Made by a program: the position numbers and the translations under genes. The notes beneath the pieces are model-generated. The model was not told where the DNA came from, did no database searches, and saw only the letters and a list, made by a program, of their open reading frames with translations. 9,719 bases of DNA from Oscillospiraceae bacterium (GTDB taxonomy: Bacteria; Bacillota; Clostridia; Oscillospirales; Ruminococcaceae): the NCBI GenBank assembly GCA_003516865.1, contig DPBR01000026.1:16678-26396 (forward strand). The letters are read 5' to 3'. Of the stretch, positions 7,940-9,719 are shown piece after piece (position 1 is the first letter of the stretch; each line of letters begins with the position of its first letter).

Positions 7940-9262
7940 ATGTTTTTCACAATCTTAATCTGCAAAATCCTGCGGTTTGTCGGCAAGCTTATCGGCAGAG
8001 GCTCGAGTATGCCGGGTCAGATTGCCCTGAAGCTTTCGCCGAAAATCCTCTCAAAGGTTAAGCTTCCGGAGCTTGTTATCGCGGTCACGGGAAGCAACGG
8101 CAAGACTTCCACGGTCGAGATGATTGCTTCCGTTCTTCAAAAAGAGGGAAAAAAGGTTATCTGGAACAGGGAAGGCTCCAACCAAATCGAGGGCGTTACA
8201 ACGCTCATTCTCTCGAACTGCACGCTCGGCGGTAAGCTGAAAGGCGACGTTCTGCTTCTCGAAAGCGACGAGCGCTATTCAAAATTCACGTTCAGCTTCT
8301 TCAAGCCCACGCACTATGTTATCACAAATCTCTATCGCGACCAGCTTACCAGAAACGGTCACCCCGAATGGGTTTTCGACGCAATCGCGCCGTCCGTTAC
8401 CGATAAATCAACTCTTATCCTCAACGCGGACGACCCGCTTGTTTCACTCTACGGCAAGGACAGGGAGAACGTCGTGTGGTTCGGAATGGACAAGCAGGAA
8501 TTTTCGTTTGCGGAGAACCGCTCGGTTTATGACGACGGAGCGTTCTGCCCGAACTGCAAAAAGCCGATGAAGTACAATTTCCGCCACTACAACCACATCG
8601 GCGATTATTTTTGCGAAAGCTGCGGTCACAAGAAGCATAAGACCGATTTTACGATAACGGAGGCAAATCTCGCGGAGGGATTTGTCACGATTAACGGAAA
8701 GCGGAGAATTTCGCTTGCTTTCAAGAGTATTTACAACGTTTACAACATTCTCGCGTGCTTTGCGGTTTGTTCGCTTGTCGGTATCGACGAGGAAAAAATC
8801 GCCGCGGACGTAAGCGATTACGTTCTCAAAAACGGCAGGGTTGTGCAGTATAAACTCGGCAATTCAAACGGCACTTTCCTTGTTTCAAAGCACGAAAATT
8901 CCGTTTCCTACGACCAGTCAATCCGCTATATCATCGGTCGGGACAAGCCCTGCGGCGTTATCATCATCGTTGACGCCGTGAGCAGGCGCTATTCCACGGG
9001 CGAAATAAGCTGGCTCTGGGACATAGATTTTGAGCTGCTCAAAGCGACGTGTGTTGAGAAGATTTACCTTCTCGGCGCACACTGCGAGGACCTCAGAACG
9101 CGCTTTTCGTTCACGGAAATCCCCGCTGAAAAGCTTTACGTTAACGCGGATATCGAAGCCGCTATTGACGATATCAAAGCGGAAAACCGCGAAAAGCTCT
9201 ATACCGTAACCTGCTTTTCGGATAAGGCGAAATTCCTCTCGAAAGTGGAGGTGCAGCAATGA
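7940..9262 (+). CDS. murT: MurT-like Mur ligase (lipid II isoglutaminyl synthase subunit), divergent C-terminus
   Basis: MurT is the ATP-dependent ligase half of MurT-GatD, which amidates D-Glu of the lipid II stem peptide at the inner membrane face. The 440 residues match the family. Seen: P-G-Q-I-A (25-29), P-loop T-G-S-N-G-K-T-S (50-57), N-R-E-G-S-N (76-81), E-S-D-E (108-111), T-N-L-Y-R-D-Q-L (129-136), N-A-D-D-P (162-166), a four-cysteine zinc ribbon C-P-N-C/C-E-S-C (203-206, 225-228) and N-G-R (298-300). The C-terminal domain keeps S-W-L-W-D (357-361). It departs from the family in two places: N-P-A-G is replaced by H-E-N-S (318-321), and the Asp equivalent to S. aureus Asp349, which completes the GatD triad, aligns with Glu355. 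GAGG at 7929-7932 precedes the start, and the stop overlaps gatD (ATGA). The fold is secure; the exact reaction is less so given its partner. Confidence 0.85.
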   Translation: MFFTILICKILRFVGKLIGRGSSMPGQIALKLSPKILSKVKLPELVIAVTGSNGKTSTVEMIASVLQKEGKKVIWNREGSNQIEGVTTLILSNCTLGGKLKGDVLLLESDERYSKFTFSFFKPTHYVITNLYRDQLTRNGHPEWVFDAIAPSVTDKSTLILNADDPLVSLYGKDRENVVWFGMDKQEFSFAENRSVYDDGAFCPNCKKPMKYNFRHYNHIGDYFCESCGHKKHKTDFTITEANLAEGFVTINGKRRISLAFKSIYNVYNILACFAVCSLVGIDEEKIAADVSDYVLKNGRVVQYKLGNSNGTFLVSKHENSVSYDQSIRYIIGRDKPCGVIIIVDAVSRRYSTGEISWLWDIDFELLKATCVEKIYLLGAHCEDLRTRFSFTEIPAEKLYVNADIEAAIDDIKAENREKLYTVTCFSDKAKFLSKVEVQQ

Positions 9263-9719
9263 AAATCGTACATTTATTTCACAATCTGATGAACCTTTAC
9301 GGCGAGTACGCGAACGTTCTTGCGCTCAGACGCGAGCTTGAAAACGGCGGCGCTTCCGTCGCTGTCGAAAATCAGTCTGTCGGCGATAAAATCGACCTCT
9401 CTGACGCGGATTTCATCTATATCGGTTCGGGTACGGAAAAGAACCAGAAAGCCGCGCTTGAGGCTGTGAAGCCGTTTGCGGACGAGATTTCAAAGGCTCT
9501 CGAACGCGGAGCCGTCGTTCTCGCAACGGGCAATTCTTTCGAGATGTTCGGCAGGAAAATCACCGACAAAAACGGCAGAGATTTTGACGGGCTTGGATTT
9601 TTCGATTTCACTGTTACCGAGAGCGATAAGCGCATTGTAACCGACAGCGTTTGCGCGTTCAACGGCGGCGAAATTATCGGCTTCGTCAACAAGGCAAGCG
9701 AGATTTCGGGCGTGAAAAA
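9259..9719 (+). CDS. gatD: GatD-like class I amidotransferase lacking the catalytic cysteine (3'-truncated)
   Basis: Partner of the preceding MurT-like gene; canonical GatD releases ammonia from glutamine for MurT. The start has GGAGGTG at 9247-9253 and overlaps the murT stop (ATGA). The 153 residues before the window edge show L-M-N-L-Y-G-E-Y-A-N-V-L-A-L (10-23), I-G-S-G-T-E-K-N-Q (55-63, family G-G-G-S-D-R-E-Q), G-L-G-F-F-D-F (111-117), an Arg at 125 equivalent to S. aureus Arg128, and I-I-G-F-V-N (139-144). The nucleophile elbow is altered: where S. aureus has T-I-C-G-G-Y-Q-F-L-G, this protein has A-T-G-N-S-F-E-M-F-G (89-98), so Cys94 becomes Gly91. The family F-E-N-H-G-G-R segment reads F-V-N-K-A-S-E. 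The frame is open with normal codon use, so it is not a decayed pseudogene in the visible part. The catalytic His would lie beyond the window. The symbol denotes family, not proven activity. Confidence 0.8.
   Translation, partial: MKIVHLFHNLMNLYGEYANVLALRRELENGGASVAVENQSVGDKIDLSDADFIYIGSGTEKNQKAALEAVKPFADEISKALERGAVVLATGNSFEMFGRKITDKNGRDFDGLGFFDFTVTESDKRIVTDSVCAFNGGEIIGFVNKASEISGVK

Larger units (their letters stand above)
1..9719 (+). other. Single co-directional operon: pyrimidine genes running into tcdA-murT-gatD
   Basis: All nine genes lie on one strand with junctions between an eight-base overlap and a ten-base gap. ATGA overlaps occur at carB/membrane protein, membrane protein/pyrK and murT/gatD. 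pyrD starts inside pyrK, and tcdA starts inside pyrD. There is no room for an internal terminator between genes, and I see no hairpin followed by a T run at any junction. Internal promoters within coding sequence cannot be excluded. Both ends of the unit are outside the window. Confidence 0.8.

Noticed and set aside
9417..9692. Minus-strand 91-codon frame near the window end
   Set aside because: It is antisense to the gatD-like gene, which has a strong ribosome binding site, an ATGA overlap with murT and clear family motifs; the antisense product is a serine/proline-rich shadow.
9259..9719. The gatD-like gene as a pseudogene because its nucleophile is missing
   Set aside because: There is no stop or frameshift in the visible 153 codons, codon use is normal, and structural motifs around the site are preserved, which suggests selection on an altered protein rather than decay.

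Overview
The window is a dense, single-strand (+) stretch of ordinary-looking bacterial chromosome: nine protein genes, no intergenic gap longer than about 10 bases, and both end genes cut by the window edges. Base composition is close to half G+C, with heavy use of GCG, CGC, AAC, ATC and CTC/CTT codons. Type-2 OMP decarboxylase, the class 1B dihydroorotate dehydrogenase pair PyrK-PyrD, a clostridial-style CarB and a MurT/GatD pair together point to an anaerobic Firmicute of the class Clostridia. A gut Oscillospiraceae/Ruminococcaceae-type organism is my best guess; this is inference from gene content, not from a marker gene.

Layout. Bases 1-6357 and on to 7261 are a de novo pyrimidine (UMP) operon: pyrF (5'-truncated), carA, carB, an unrecognised four-helix membrane protein, pyrK and pyrD. 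CarA/CarB make carbamoyl phosphate. PyrD with its electron-transfer partner PyrK oxidises dihydroorotate to orotate using NAD+. PyrF makes UMP. pyrB, pyrC and pyrE are not in the window; pyrE does not follow pyrD here. Most junctions are ATGA overlaps or gaps of a few bases, so the genes are almost certainly co-transcribed and several are translationally coupled. No promoter, attenuator or terminator is visible; the operon promoter must lie upstream of base 1.

From 7255 the same run continues without a break into genes outside pyrimidine synthesis: a tcdA-type E1-like tRNA t6A dehydratase with a GTG start overlapping pyrD, then a murT-like gene and a gatD-like gene, the pair expected to amidate D-Glu of lipid II.

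The most unusual point is this last pair. The gatD product lacks the glutaminase nucleophile: the canonical C-G-G-Y-Q site reads G-N-S-F-E. Its MurT partner shows matching divergence: the family N-P-A-G motif is gone and the Asp that completes the inter-subunit catalytic triad in Staphylococcus aureus is a Glu. Either the pair uses another nitrogen source or the amidotransferase half has taken another role. The second item of interest is the membrane protein translationally locked between carB and pyrK. I saw no CRISPR array, mobile element, RNA gene or phage gene.
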